A DNA stretch of 64,000 bases from Phaseolus vulgaris (lineage: Eukaryota; Streptophyta; Magnoliopsida; Fabales; Fabaceae): NCBI RefSeq assembly GCF_000499845.2, contig NC_023751.2, positions 34,098,309 through 34,162,308 of the forward strand, in the 5' to 3' direction. Below the pieces are notes generated by a model. The model was not told the DNA's origin, did not search any database, and worked only from the letters and a program-made list of their open reading frames with translations. Below are positions 49,183 through 60,403 of the stretch, in pieces. Positions within the stretch are counted from its first letter, which is position 1. Each line of letters opens with the position of its first letter. The position numbers were made by a program, and so were the translations under genes.

Positions 49183-49401
49183 ATCTGCTTCACAACAACG
49201 GTGACCAGCGACGGTGGTGGTGTGGAGCGCCAGTGCAATGGGGACTGCGACCAAGTCTGTTGGTGAGTGATTTTGGGTGGTGCAATTTTTGTGATCTTGA
49301 TTTAGAAAAAAAAAAGATTGCCAAGATCTGAAATTAGTTGTACCGAGTATCTCGACTAGTCGTTTGAGATGGCAGAAAACAGGAAGTTCTGAATTAAAAA
49401 T

Positions 49402-49834
49402 TTGATGGTACAAATTTCAGTTGGTGGAAGAGGATTTGCGAGTTCAGTTACTGAGCACATCAATATGATCTTAGCCAGACTTACGTTAGTGGGCATTAAG
49501 TTTGATGATGAAGTTCAAGCTTTACTACTGCTATTGTCTTTGCTTGACAATTGGTCCAGAATGGTTACATTAGTTACCAGTTTAGCGGGATCCGATGGAT
49601 TCACTTTTGAGAAGATTCGTGATCTCATTCTTGGCGAGGATGTCCGAAGAAGGAGTTTTGGGGGAATTATCTAGTGAATTGCTATATGTCATCAGAGGTA
49701 AGAGAAATATCAGAGATAGTGGGAGCAAGAACAAAAGAAAGAGTCAGTCAAAGACTCGGGATTGCTCAAGTGTAACATGTTGGAACTGCAAGGAGGTGGG
49801 GCATTTCAGGAATCAATGCCCAAATGATAAATAA
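49402..49834 (+). pseudogene. Copia gag remnant with CCHC zinc knuckle
   Basis: Gag-like C-terminal part. GFASSVTEHINMILARLTLVGIKFDDEVQALLLLLSL (first frame) resembles UBN2/copia gag, followed by FEKIRDLILGED. A frame change near 49650 leads to RRSFGELSSELLYVIRGKRN and a nucleocapsid motif CWNCKEVGHFRNQC (C-x2-C-x4-H-x4-C, about 49780-49822), then TAA after NDK. The frameshift and the missing N-terminus mean it cannot give normal Gag. Confidence 0.8.
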
Positions 49835-49849
49835 GTCAACATTGCAGGA

Positions 49850-50620
49850 GACTTCGCGGACGAGGACCTTTTAGTCTGTTGCGCGGATAGCAGTGTGGAT
49901 TCCTGGGTCATGGATTCTGAAGCATTGCAGAATCTAGTTATTGGAGACTTTGAAAAGGTAAGACTAGTGGACAACAAAACTCTTGATGTTACAGGCATGG
50001 GTGACATAGTGTTGAAGACACCAGTTGGTTTTTGGACTTTGAAGGATATCAGAGTTGTTCCAAGCTTGAGAAAAAGTTTGATTTTTGTTAAGCAGTTGGA
50101 CGAACAGGGACATGAAGTGAAGTTCGGAAATCAACAGTGGAAGGTCGTCAAGGGAAATCTTGTCATGGCCTGCGAAAGAAAGAGAGGTTCGTTGTATATA
50201 GTCAGATTACCGTGTCTGAGGGAGTGACCATCCCAGTTCAGAAGATAAACAAAGTCCGGTTCACAAAATCTCGTGGGCAGAAGAGAGTTGTCTTTATAAG
50301 AGAGAAACCCAGAGCCACAGGTCAGATTCAGGATGAACGAGCATGGAAAGGTTCAGGTAGACTAGTCAGAGGTACTTGTGGTAGTGAGAGCACGGGTTGT
50401 GCTTCAGCTGAGGTTCCTAGACGACAGTGGGTTAGGAGAACCAGTATTCCAGCGGTTGAAACTTCTTCAGAAAATTTCTTGTTGAATATGGAGAGTGTTT
50501 GTTCTCAGGTTGTTCCAGGATCTGACAGTTCCTGTAAGTGGGAGTCGGTAGGAACAGAGAACGGGTCAGTGACTGACGTGTTGAAACTCAGGGGAGTTTT
50601 AACGAAGTCTTCAAAATGAT
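49850..50620 (+). pseudogene. Protease-region remnant joined to a non-pol tail
   Basis: SWVMDSEALQN stands where copia protease normally has a D-S-G active site, so the catalytic Gly is lost. The following DNKTLDVTGMGDIVLKTPVGFWTLKDIRVVPSLRKSLI is the usual protease/pre-integrase linker. The frame then closes at 50227. An overlapping frame (to 50619) reads basic, Ser-rich residues without integrase or reverse-transcriptase motifs. This marks a large deletion between protease and the 3' LTR. Confidence 0.7.
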
Positions 50621-50689
50621 TAAGAAGGCTGGTGGCAACTTGATGTGGAACATTGAGTTCCGTCGACAGATTACAAAAGTACATGTACA

Positions 50690-50837
50690 CAGTTGAAGCG
50701 CAGGTGAACATTGTTCCGTGACTTCAAGTGGGAGATTGTTGGGTATGAAGTCAAGACCAATTGGGTTGGGCTGACAAGACACCATGTACACAATTGAAGT
50801 GCAGGTGAACATTGTTCCGTGACTTCAAGTGGGAGAT
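50690..50837 (+). repeat. Partial duplication of the PPT/LTR-start region
   Basis: The segment TGTACACAGTTGAAGCGCAGG ... GGGAGATTGTTGGGTATGAAG ... CACC is followed by a second TGTACACAATTGAAG ... copy that runs into the true 3' LTR. About 120 bases, including the polypurine tract and the first ~50 bases of an LTR, are thus present twice. Confidence 0.8.
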
Positions 50838-51110
50838 TGTTGGGTATGAAGCCAGGACCAATTGAGTTGGGCTAAGTAGACACCATGTTTTAGTGAGTGG
50901 GCTTAATCATTGTGTCCCTTTATTATCTCTATTTAAAGAGATCATTGTACTTGTAATTGATGTGCAACAGGATATAATGAAAACCTAATAGTTGTCCGTG
51001 TGGATGTAGGTTGCAGTTGGCGGCCGAACCACGTTAAATTTTGTGTCGTTTATTCTTATGCAGTTGATTTGTGATTATGTGTGTTGTTTCCGCGTGCGTT
51101 TTTTCCATCA
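50838..51110 (+). repeat. 3' LTR of the copia element
   Basis: 273 bp, pair of 48687-48959. Confidence 0.9.
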
Positions 51111-51115
51111 CTATC

Positions 51116-53361
51116 TACCCTGTACAGTATGCACTTTTACCGTGAATAAGTTTAAAATGAATACTGCGACAACTCATGTTGGAGATTGTTTTACACAAAG
51201 GGATATAAAAGAAGAACTAAAGCTACTAAACGGGTATAAATGGCCTCTCAATGACTATCTTCTTCCATATCCTATATAAAGCATACCATAAAAAAGAATA
51301 AATATACTATGCCAAATTACTACTAAAATAAAGAGTTTTCCTCAAAGCTTCAGAAGAATGATCTTATTTATGTATCAAAAGAGATTATAAGAAGAATACT
51401 AGAAGTGTTCATTCAAACACCTAACAGAGATTGCTTATCCATTGTACACGTCAAAAGACGCAACATTTTCCTTAAATAAAATAACATATGAACTATGAGA
51501 GACAATTTAAAATTGTGTATTCATCGTCAAATGCAATCATCTTTAGTGATTGGATCCAATGATTTGTTAATCATTGAAACATCTAACCTTCATATTTTAT
51601 CCAAGTTGTTTGGCAAATAATATTCAAGAGAATAGCCAGTGGCAAGATGCCCAAAGAATAATACTCGTAGGGGTGGCTTGAACAAGAATACTCAAGGGGT
51701 TATGCATAAGTGGATATGAGCCTAAAAAAATACTCTATCGTACTTCACAACATTAGTTTGTCTAATTGAACTTGATTTGTTGGTCATGAACTAGATGTAG
51801 TCTATTACGAGAGACAAACTAATATAAATTATTGTGCGTATATTCTCTCTGCCTTATCTCTTTTATATTGCATGCTATCATTGTTTGTACTATCCTTTTA
51901 TCCAATTGTGTTTAAAACTAGGTATTTGATCTGTGTATGTATTGATTGGTCAAACGCAAGAACTATGATATGATCATTTGGTAAAGAAAATATCTTAATA
52001 AAATGATTTAGTTGAGTTGTAAAATTTGCATATGATGTTACCGTTTAAACTATAAGAGTTGAGGATAAAATAAACTTTCAAATATGTTCTTCTGGTCATA
52101 TTTATTGTGAGATGTTAAGAACCACTAAAAATATATAATAGGTCAATGCATGAGTTGGAGGATCTCGGTATGAGGAAAATGAGTTGAAAATTTCGCATTG
52201 ACTAAAAATAAGAACATTTCATAATATATAAGTGGATACAAATCTCATCTTACAAACTAGTTTAATAAGATTAAATTAGGTTTAAATTATATTTCTTAAC
52301 AATTCAAACAATACTATTAACATCATTATTAACATTATTATTATTATTAATATTATTCTTGTCCAATCGATTATATAATTTGGGTTTATAAAACTCTATA
52401 TTTTACCTTTCGGTGATTAACAAATCTCTATAATACGTAATTCCAAAATAATTCTTTCACTCTAAAGTGATTTTAACAGATTTATAAATAAAGAAACAAA
52501 TTCACATCTTCTATATCACGAATTGTTTTTCCGCAATACCAAGAATCGCAGGTGCAAGAAAAAAAAAAACCAATATGATGTTTTCAAAAGTCATTCATGT
52601 GCAATAAAAAATTCTCATGCTACTTGCATTCTAAGAAAATTTAAATGCATAAATATCGATAACCTTTCTTCAAAGCAAAAACCAAAATGTTTAAAAAACA
52701 AATTTTTTCAATTAAATCGTATTCGCATCACATCGGGAAGAATTTTAGGGAGAAAAATAATATAAAAAAACCTCTTATCAAATGTAAGCATAAATGTCTG
52801 TTAGGGATTTAAAATTCAAGAAATTACACGATAACGATCTTAAATAATATGTTTTTCGCGTCTATTATATTCTCTAATATTCTACTTCAAAAAAATCTCC
52901 CTCTTGTGATGGTGTAGAAATTATGATGAAATTTTTATCTCTTTTATGTAATTTCTTGATTTCTTAAGAGTTAAAATTAATGATCACTAAATAACCTTTT
53001 GAAAAGAGCAAAAGAAGTCACTAAGTTTTTCTGAAAACTTCTCTTTCAAAGAATATTTTCTTTTAATAACAAAATCCAATGATCATAGTATAATTTTTAA
53101 GTCATTCTATTATTATAGGAGCTAATATTACATTAAAATAATCTAACGAGATACATATTTTACTTTCCTTTGGAATCATGAGTTTAAAGTGAATAGTAAT
53201 TTGAATATGGTAAAGAAACCTTTTATGATGTTATCTTAGCATTTTTGAGATTGTAATATTAGTGATATATGTAAAAACAAAAAAAAAAAGGAGGATTTTA
53301 TATTCTCATCCATTAATTCTTAGTTGAGAGACTTATGTTTTAATGTCTAAAAAATTCACAT
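51116..53361. other. Intergenic sequence
   Basis: No gene recognised. Short frames, for example at 52523-52765, show no motif. A small (ATT)n run lies near 52325-52352. Confidence 0.45.
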
Positions 53362-53370
53362 TATTTATGT

Positions 53371-54867
53371 GGATAAATTGTCTATCTAGCACCATTTACA
53401 CTTTTATTTTCTTATCTAGCATTCTTTTGTTTTTATTTCCCTATCTAGCACTATTTTGTTTTTATTTCCCTGTCTAACACCCTTTTATTTTTTATTTTCA
53501 TATCTAGCACCATTTCAAAAATAAATAAATAATAAATTATTATTTTTTGATAATTTTAATTTTGAATGCATTAAAAAATAAATATTTTAATGTTTAAAAT
53601 AGTTAGAAATATAATTAATGAATAAAGAAATGAGTTTTTACAAAATAAAAATAAAAAAGTAATAAATTTAAAATGTTTAGTTTAAAATTGTTTTTTTTAA
53701 GAATGAAGAAAATAAAAAATTAAACCCTACAACAACATAAAAGTTGAATCTATAAACATAAATTAATATTTATTTTTATTATTATTGATGATGTAATCAT
53801 GTTAATTATAAGTAAAAAATACATGACATAATCATTTAAAAACCAAATAAATTAGTATTAATTAATAGTGGACACACAGATAATATTGAAGTGTCTACCT
53901 TAATGCAAAATCCTAAAAATAAAAACTAATGCAAATGTTACACTTAATGCTTAAAAATGAGAAGAAAAAAATGCAAAAATAAATAAGTCTAGAAAATAAA
54001 AACAGTAACCATAAAATAAAAACAAAAAACAAAATAAATAAAGAATGGCAGAAAAAAAATAACTAAAAACATAAAAGATATAAAATAAAGGCAAAACAAA
54101 ATAAGATAAATATAAAAAAAATCCAAATAAGATAAATATAAGAGATATAAGGCGATACTAAATAAGTATATGTTGATCATAAAAAGGAAAATAAATGAAA
54201 GATGATCATTCATTTAATATTTTTTCTTCAATGGTACATTAAATAGTTTATGCGAAATGAAACATAATTAATGATGAGAAGTGCACAATCTAGTAATGTT
54301 GGGACAAATTTTTTATGTGTGTCCTGGTGTTTGACAATATAATTTTTTGTTCGATCATGTTGTTCTCTTGTGTCCATATTAGTCTTTATTCACATTTTTT
54401 ATAATTATGTCTTGTATTTTTTACTTGAAATTAACATTATTACATCATCAATAATAATAAAAATAAATACTAATTTATGTTTATAGATTCAACTTTTATG
54501 TTGTTGTAGGGTTTAATTTTTTATTCTCTTCATTCTAAAAAAACAATTTTAACTTAAACATTTTAAATCTATTACTTTTTTATTTTTATTTTGTAAAAAA
54601 TCATTTCTTTATTCATTAATTATATTTTTAACTATTTTAAACATTAAAAAATTTATTTTTTAATGCATTCAAAATTAAAATTATCAATTTTTTTTAATTT
54701 ATTATTTATTTATTTATTTTTGAAATGGTGTTAGATAGGGAAATAAAAAATAAAAGAGTGCTAGATAGGAAAATAAAAACAAAAGGGTGCTAGATAGGGA
54801 AATAAAAACAAAAGAGTGTTAGATAGGGAAATAAAAGTGTAAATGGTGATAAATAGAGAATTTTCCC
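53371..54867. mobile_element. Foldback-type non-autonomous MULE, 1497 bp (TSD TATTTATGT)
   Basis: Left end GGATAAATTGTCTATCTAGC; right end (reverse complement) GGGAAAATTCTCTATTTATC. Flanks are TATTTATGT at 53362-53370 and 54868-54876. Inverted similarity continues for about 450 bases on each side and includes ATGATGTAATCATGTTAAT-like and AACCCTACAACAACATAAAAG segments. Each end begins with a small array of CTATCTAGCAC..TTTTATTTCC units. No coding capacity. The 9-bp duplication and long inverted ends fit Mutator-type/foldback elements. Confidence 0.88.
53380..53520. repeat. CTATCTAGCAC repeat array at the left end of the foldback element
   Basis: Five units of about 28 bp (TATCTAGCAC then TTTTGTTTTTATTTCC) with small changes. 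The inverted counterpart lies at 54722-54858. Confidence 0.8.
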
Positions 54868-54876
54868 TATTTATGT

Positions 54877-55992
54877 ATCAATTATAAACATTTTTTTAAT
54901 CCAAGAATGATTTTAAGGATACATAGATGAAAGCATTAAACTCTAAAGTAATTAATATATATAAACTTCTTGAAACAAAATCGAATTACATAATGTATTA
55001 TTTCCTTTTCTTTTAAGTTATGTTGTAAATTTAATCGATTGCAAAATAACAATTATTTGAATTTGATTATGCTTTCATTTATACATGATACAAACTTTGA
55101 AATTTGTTAACTGGAATTATTTCCACAAGTGTTGAAAAGCTAGTATTACGTGTTACTGTTTACGTCTCTATGATTTTTAATTAATTTAGTATAAAGTTAA
55201 TTGAATTTTTAACACGACTATTTTATTTTATTGTGAATTTTATGATGGTAATCATGTAATGTTTGATAACAACTATACTTAGTATTTTGTTTTAGATTTG
55301 TTCATTACTAATGCTTTTAAATTGCTTTAAAATGCTAAAAATTAAACCAGACCAGAATCTAAAAGTTTTATTTGGTTTAATTCAAATGTCACACTTTTTT
55401 TTATCAACAATAAAAAATATTCCACATAATTTGTTTTACTTTAAAATTGAAATCACTTTACAAAAATTCCATTATCACAAAACTTGGGAAATAGATCTCT
55501 TAAATGTTGGACCATTTCATTCTTAGTTGTTTGAACCAAAAATGCATTAACTATTTGGAGGGATTAGATCAATTGGTGTTTTTGGTTGCATGCATAGAGA
55601 CAAAAAAAAAAACAAAAAATAGAAAATTACAAACACAAATAGCATCAGAATTAGCAACCAAATTACACAGGAAATCTGCAAAAGGGATAATTTCTAAATA
55701 TTTAGTTACATGGTATCTTTTATCTACATGAAAAAATAACTTAATTTTTAAAACAATCTATTAAGTGTATGAAATAATTAAGGGTTAAATAAATTTTTCC
55801 TTCTATGCAAAATTTGATTTTTTTTTTCCTATTTAAGTAGTTGTAATAAAAAACTTATTGAAATAAACATTTATCATTGCTTTTTTTAACAAACAAATTT
55901 CTAAAACATAAATTGTATTATAATATTATAAATTCATGTCAATGAGTTAACATGAAATATTTTAACATTTTAATGTACACTGGAAATTCGTT
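54877..55992. other. AT-rich intergenic sequence
   Basis: No gene recognised. The short open frames at 55311-55731 show no motif. Confidence 0.45.
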
Positions 55993-56347
55993 CACTACAA
56001 GAAAATCATGAAATAGAAACTAATTTTAGAGACAAAAAATAATAAGTTGTTATAGTGACTAAATTAGAGACCATTTTAGGAACTAAATAAATTTTTGGTT
56101 TCTAAATTAGTTTCTATTATTGTTAAATGGTTTCTAAATTGGTATCTAATTAGCAACCAAGATTTTTGCTACCAAATTTAGAATCTAAATAATTGGTAAT
56201 TAAAACTTTGGTAGCTAATTGGATATCAATTTAAAAACTATTTAACAATAATAGAAATCAATTTTTTTTAGTTTATAAAATGTTCTCTAATTTAGTTAAT
56301 ATTGCAATTAATTATTTTTGTTTATATTTAATGATTTTCTTCCAGTG
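55993..56347. mobile_element. CACTA-type MITE, 355 bp
   Basis: Left end CACTACAAGAAAATCATGAA; right end (reverse complement) CACTGGAAGAAAATCATTAA. The interior is a near-palindrome: GGTTTCTAAATTAGTTTCTA and TTGGTAGCTAATTGG stretches face each other. Flanking triplets are GTT and ATT, so the expected 3-bp duplication is imperfect. Confidence 0.72.
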
Positions 56348-57138
56348 ATTTGTTGTCACATGACAAAAATTTATTCCAATAATTATTTTACCATAAATAT
56401 TCAAATGGTTTAAAGTTTAAAAAAGAATAAAAACTAATTTTGCATTAAAGTTATATATAATCCAAAAATTGATTAAAAGAGAGTGGCTTCTTTATAGGGT
56501 CTAATTTGTTTGTTTCATGTTAGCATGACTTGTGGTACAATATAGCAGGCGAAACACCTAAGATTTCGGAGGAGATCAGATGATAATTCATTACTTGTGC
56601 CCATTCAATGCTTTGTCTCTTGTGAGAGATACAAAAATTGTAGCACTTTTTTGTCTGTCACGGGATGTCCTAAATAAAACCTATATCTTCTCATTCATCT
56701 TGCAATAGGGATAACGCGTCTCAGATTTTATCATATCATATACTTGGAAATTTAAGCATGAAATATTAAGTAAATAAAAAAAAAGAGTAAAATAACATAT
56801 AAAAAAACCTTTGTTTTTATTGTCTGTCTTAAAGTTTTAAGCACAATCTCTCGTATATGGCGGACTCATAATTTTTTTTTGGAAGAATCTCTCACCTCAA
56901 TAGTTTCTTCCACCAAAATGTTTAAATCTCGGACTTTTTTTTACATTATTTGAAGTATTGTCCGTTTTGAAGTCAGTGTTCCGTCACAGTTTTGTTTTTA
57001 AAAGATGCATTGGTAGGTTAGAGGAGCAAGTAAAATATAAATCGTCTTTAATCTGAACTCATAAACGATGTGAAACTATATTGACGTACCAGAACAATGT
57101 TATTTAGAATGATGGATAAAATGGTATGAACATTATGA
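56348..57138. other. Intergenic sequence
   Basis: A moderately complex block at 56540-56720 has no open frame or motif that I recognise. Confidence 0.4.
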
Positions 57139-58005
57139 ATGAGACACTATAAACTTCATGTTAATATGTTAATTATGAGAAGAAAACTAATCTCTAATCT
57201 AAACCTTGAAAGATTAAAAGCATTGATTTCTGGAAATGTTAAATGGTGTGGTACTACTTCTTTGGCAAATATTGTAGGATTATCTGATGGTGCTAGCATT
57301 CCAGATACAGTCTCTCAGTCTTGGATAGGTAGTGATTAGAATATTTCATTGCTTTTACAGCAGATGGCTCATCTTTTTAGTCATATCATGGTTAGGACGA
57401 AACAGGATATTCCTAATTGGATTCTAGATGAGTCTGATCATTTCATTCTTAAATCAGCGATGACTTTTTTCTTGGATCTAGGAGTTCTCTATGGTTGAGG
57501 TAAATTTATTTGGTCTTCATATCTTTCGTCTTCCAAAACTCTTGTCTTTTGGAAAAATTTTCATGGGCGGCTTCCTACATATCAACATATTCAAAATAAA
57601 AGTTTGTTGCTGTATGAAAAACATGAGAAATTTATTCAGCACTTATTTTTTTTAATGTTCTAATGCTTTGCGTATTTGGAGTTGGGTTCGGCAAATTTTT
57701 CCTACTTCTCATTTATCTAATAAGGATGATATTCTCTCTTTTATTAAGAGTGATGGTAGTCTTTTGGTTAAATTGATTAAGCTTGATGTGATAACTTTTT
57801 CTATTTGGATGATATGCCGTATGAGGAATTATGTGATAACTTTTTCAAGATAAGATTGAGATTTCTAGGACTATTTCGGTTATTAAAGATTTAACTCGTC
57901 TAGTGGATAATTCGTATAAAGCTTCAATGAAGAATGATATGTTGGATTTCAACGTGATCAAGTTTTTTAGTATTAATACTCGTATCGTTTTTGTTAACAT
58001 GTGAG
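57139..58005 (+). pseudogene. LINE (L1-type) 3' remnant: RT zinc-binding region
   Basis: Broken frames read GKFIWSSYLSSSKTLVFWKNFHGRLPTYQHIQ (about 57500-57595), then FIQHLFF and ALRIWSWVRQIFPTSHLSNKDDILSFIKSDG (57665-57760), then IEISRTISVIKDLTRLVDNS (57850-57915). This is the C-terminal zinc-binding (zf-RVT) region and tail that follow reverse transcriptase in plant LINE-like proteins. Stops and frameshifts are frequent. The catalytic RT domain is absent, as expected for a 5'-truncated copy. Start and end are approximate. Confidence 0.65.
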
Positions 58006-59707
58006 TTTTGGTCTAGTCCCTCAATAATTTATTTTTATTTTATTTTTTAATAATTTTTTTTTTATATAATGACAAAGACAGTTGTTACTTGAAGTATCAG
58101 CATAACTGGGATGTCAAGTTACATAATAATACTACCATAAAAGCTTTTATTTAAAAAATCTAAACCTTAAAAATAGCTGCGTCAGGTTATTCCAGAGTTT
58201 GAAGCTAATGACATAGAATAATTTTTGGCATGTTAAAGATCCAAGAGAAACGGGGAAAGAGGATAGAATAATTTTTTGGAATCTTTTTTATTGTGGTAGT
58301 TTATTGAAGATCACCACGGCATCATGTGTACTACCAGCTGTGGGAACTATTATACATATTTGTATTCATTGAATTTAGGTTAAGTTTTACTTTAATTACC
58401 TAATTTAAAGATTATTTTTTCAATTCCACAAATTTAAAAGTGATTTTTTAGTCCCTAAAATTTAAAATTGGTTGTTTTCTATCAAATTAAAAAACATAAT
58501 TAATACAGTTCAAAATTCATTATTAAAAAATCATTAAATAAAAACTAATTTTAAAAATTAAAATTAATTAATTATTATGTTAATTAAATTAAATATTAAT
58601 TTATAGATTAAAAATTTATTAATATTTAAGATAATTTTTAAATTTATAAACTAAAATGTCAGTAATTAATTAGATATTAATTTAAAAATTAATTTAAATT
58701 TTTTACTAATAATAGAAACTATTTTATATAAAATAAATTTTTTTTATATATAATTTAGTTGTGATTAAATAATTTTGATCTCTAAGACTAATTTTTATTT
58801 AATAATTTTTTAGTAATGATCGATTAAATCATTAAACTCCTTTATAACAAAATGTGAAGGGAATAAAAATTTTTAAAAAAAAAATCAAAACATTAATTAT
58901 GTGGTCATATAATTAATCAACCATACCACTATTAAGGAGAGGTGTAAAAGATAAATGAGATTCATATTTCAAACATGCTTAAAATAGTCATTCTTAAATA
59001 AAACACATTAGTTATATCAATAACATAAACTTTAAAAGTCAAAACAAATTATTTTCAAAATTATAAGACTTATAAAACCACGTTTAAATTTGGGGACAAA
59101 AAATATTTTCAAATTTCAAAGATTAAAAGCATTGATTTTAAATTTAGGAGACTTAAAATGTCAATTTTACATTTGAGGAAATAAATAAAAAATAACTTTT
59201 AAATTTAGGGAATAACTAGAATTTGATTTGAATTTCAGGGACGAAATTCTTTTTAGCCAAAAACATTTTTTGAAAAAGAATTTCAATGTTATTATTTGAA
59301 TGTATTTGCTTACAGCTGAGAGGCTCATTGCCTTGCAATGGATGGTTATGATCTATTTCAATATTTACAATATAAAATAATCAAAGGCAGATATTTTAAA
59401 GGAAAGTTAGTAAAATAACAGAAAGTTAATTAATAATTAAATAAATTTATATATTAATGCATCATACACAGAAAGTTATCTAAAAGCTAAGAATTTATAA
59501 AAAAAAATATGTCTTTTTTTTGAATTTTTACACTAAAATGTTTTTGGTCAAGAGATTATTAACTTCACTAAAATTGAAACATTATTTACATAATCAACAT
59601 TTAGGTGTTATAATCTCATTAATTTTTAATAAATGTTGACAAAAAACTCTTTTCCTAAGTCTATGTATTTATTTTTGGTCGATATTGTTGAGATTATTTT
59701 ATTGTTA
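58006..59707. other. AT-rich intergenic sequence with loose inverted repeats
   Basis: TTTAGTCCCTAAAATTTAAA near 58460 faces TTTAAATTTAGGGAATAACT near 59199, and similar GGGAC-AAATT-type pieces recur. This suggests an old inverted-repeat element with no definable ends. Confidence 0.4.
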
Positions 59708-59715
59708 ATATTATG

Positions 59716-60395
59716 TAGGGATGGCCAAGCGGGCCGGCCCGCTGGTAAAAAACGCGGGGCGGACTGACCTTTTCAACCCGCTAACTCGCATTAGCCCGCT
59801 CCGCATTAACCCGTGGCCCGCGCGGGCCAGCAGCGGGGCGGGGCGGGGCGGGCTGGCCCGCTAACCCGCAAGAAAAATAAATGGATGAAAATTTTTCTAA
59901 GGCGGCATCCAATGTTATTGAAATGAAAGAATGTCAATAATGTTTATGTTTAATGTTTTTGAATTAATGTTTATGTTTAATGTTTTTGAATTAATGTTTA
60001 TGTTTAATGTTTTTGAATTAATGTTTATGTTTAATGTTTTTGAATTAATGTTTATGTTTAATGTTTTTGAATTAATGTTTATGTTTATGTTTAATGTGTT
60101 GGAATTAGGTATTTTTAATGTTTTGGAAGTAGAAGAATAGTGATATTTGATATTTATCTTAATGTTTAATGTTTTGATGTTTGACTATGTTTGAAAAGGA
60201 AGAAAAAAAAAATTTAGGTTTGATAGTAACAATTATATATATTTAATTTGACAATTTTTTAAGAACAAAATGTAAAAAAAAAAAAAAAACGCGGACTGGC
60301 CCGCAAACCCGCAGGTCAGCTCTTATGCGGGGCGGGTCGGGAATTCTAGCCCGCAATAACTTTGCGGGACGGGCTAACCCGCTTTGCCACCCCTA
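59716..60395. mobile_element. hAT-type non-autonomous element, 680 bp (TSD ATATTATG)
   Basis: Left end TAGGGATGGCCAAGCGGG; right end (reverse complement) TAGGGGTGGCAAAGCGGG. It is flanked by ATATTATG at 59708-59715 and 60396-60403, the 8-bp duplication of hAT elements. Both ends (59716-59872, 60285-60395) are extremely rich in GC, with many CCCGC/GCGGG pieces; the middle is AT-rich and holds a 27-bp minisatellite. No transposase. Confidence 0.93.
59937..60080 (+). repeat. 27-bp minisatellite, about five copies, in the hAT element
   Basis: The unit AATGTTTATGTTTAATGTTT plus TTGAATT is repeated nearly perfectly. Being a multiple of three it keeps a frame open (MFMFNVFEL repeated) by necessity; no protein is claimed. 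Confidence 0.88.
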
Positions 60396-60403
60396 ATATT
60401 ATG

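Larger units (their letters stand above)
48687..51110 (+). mobile_element. Non-autonomous Ty1/copia retrotransposon, 2424 bp (TSD CTATC)
   Basis: LTRs at 48687-48959 and 50838-51110, both 273 bp, start TGTTGGGTATG and end CCATCA. The whole is flanked by CTATC at 48682-48686 and 51111-51115. A primer-binding site like the 3' end of initiator tRNA-Met (TGGTATCAAGAGC) begins at 48962, and a polypurine tract AAGTGGGAGAT precedes the 3' LTR. Counting by eye the LTRs differ at about 14 positions (roughly 5%), mostly transitions. The interior keeps a gag-like part but lacks integrase and reverse transcriptase. Confidence 0.92.

Noticed and set aside
59931..60140. 69-codon MFMFNVFEL-repeat ORF
   Set aside because: The 27-bp minisatellite in a hAT element keeps the frame open automatically.
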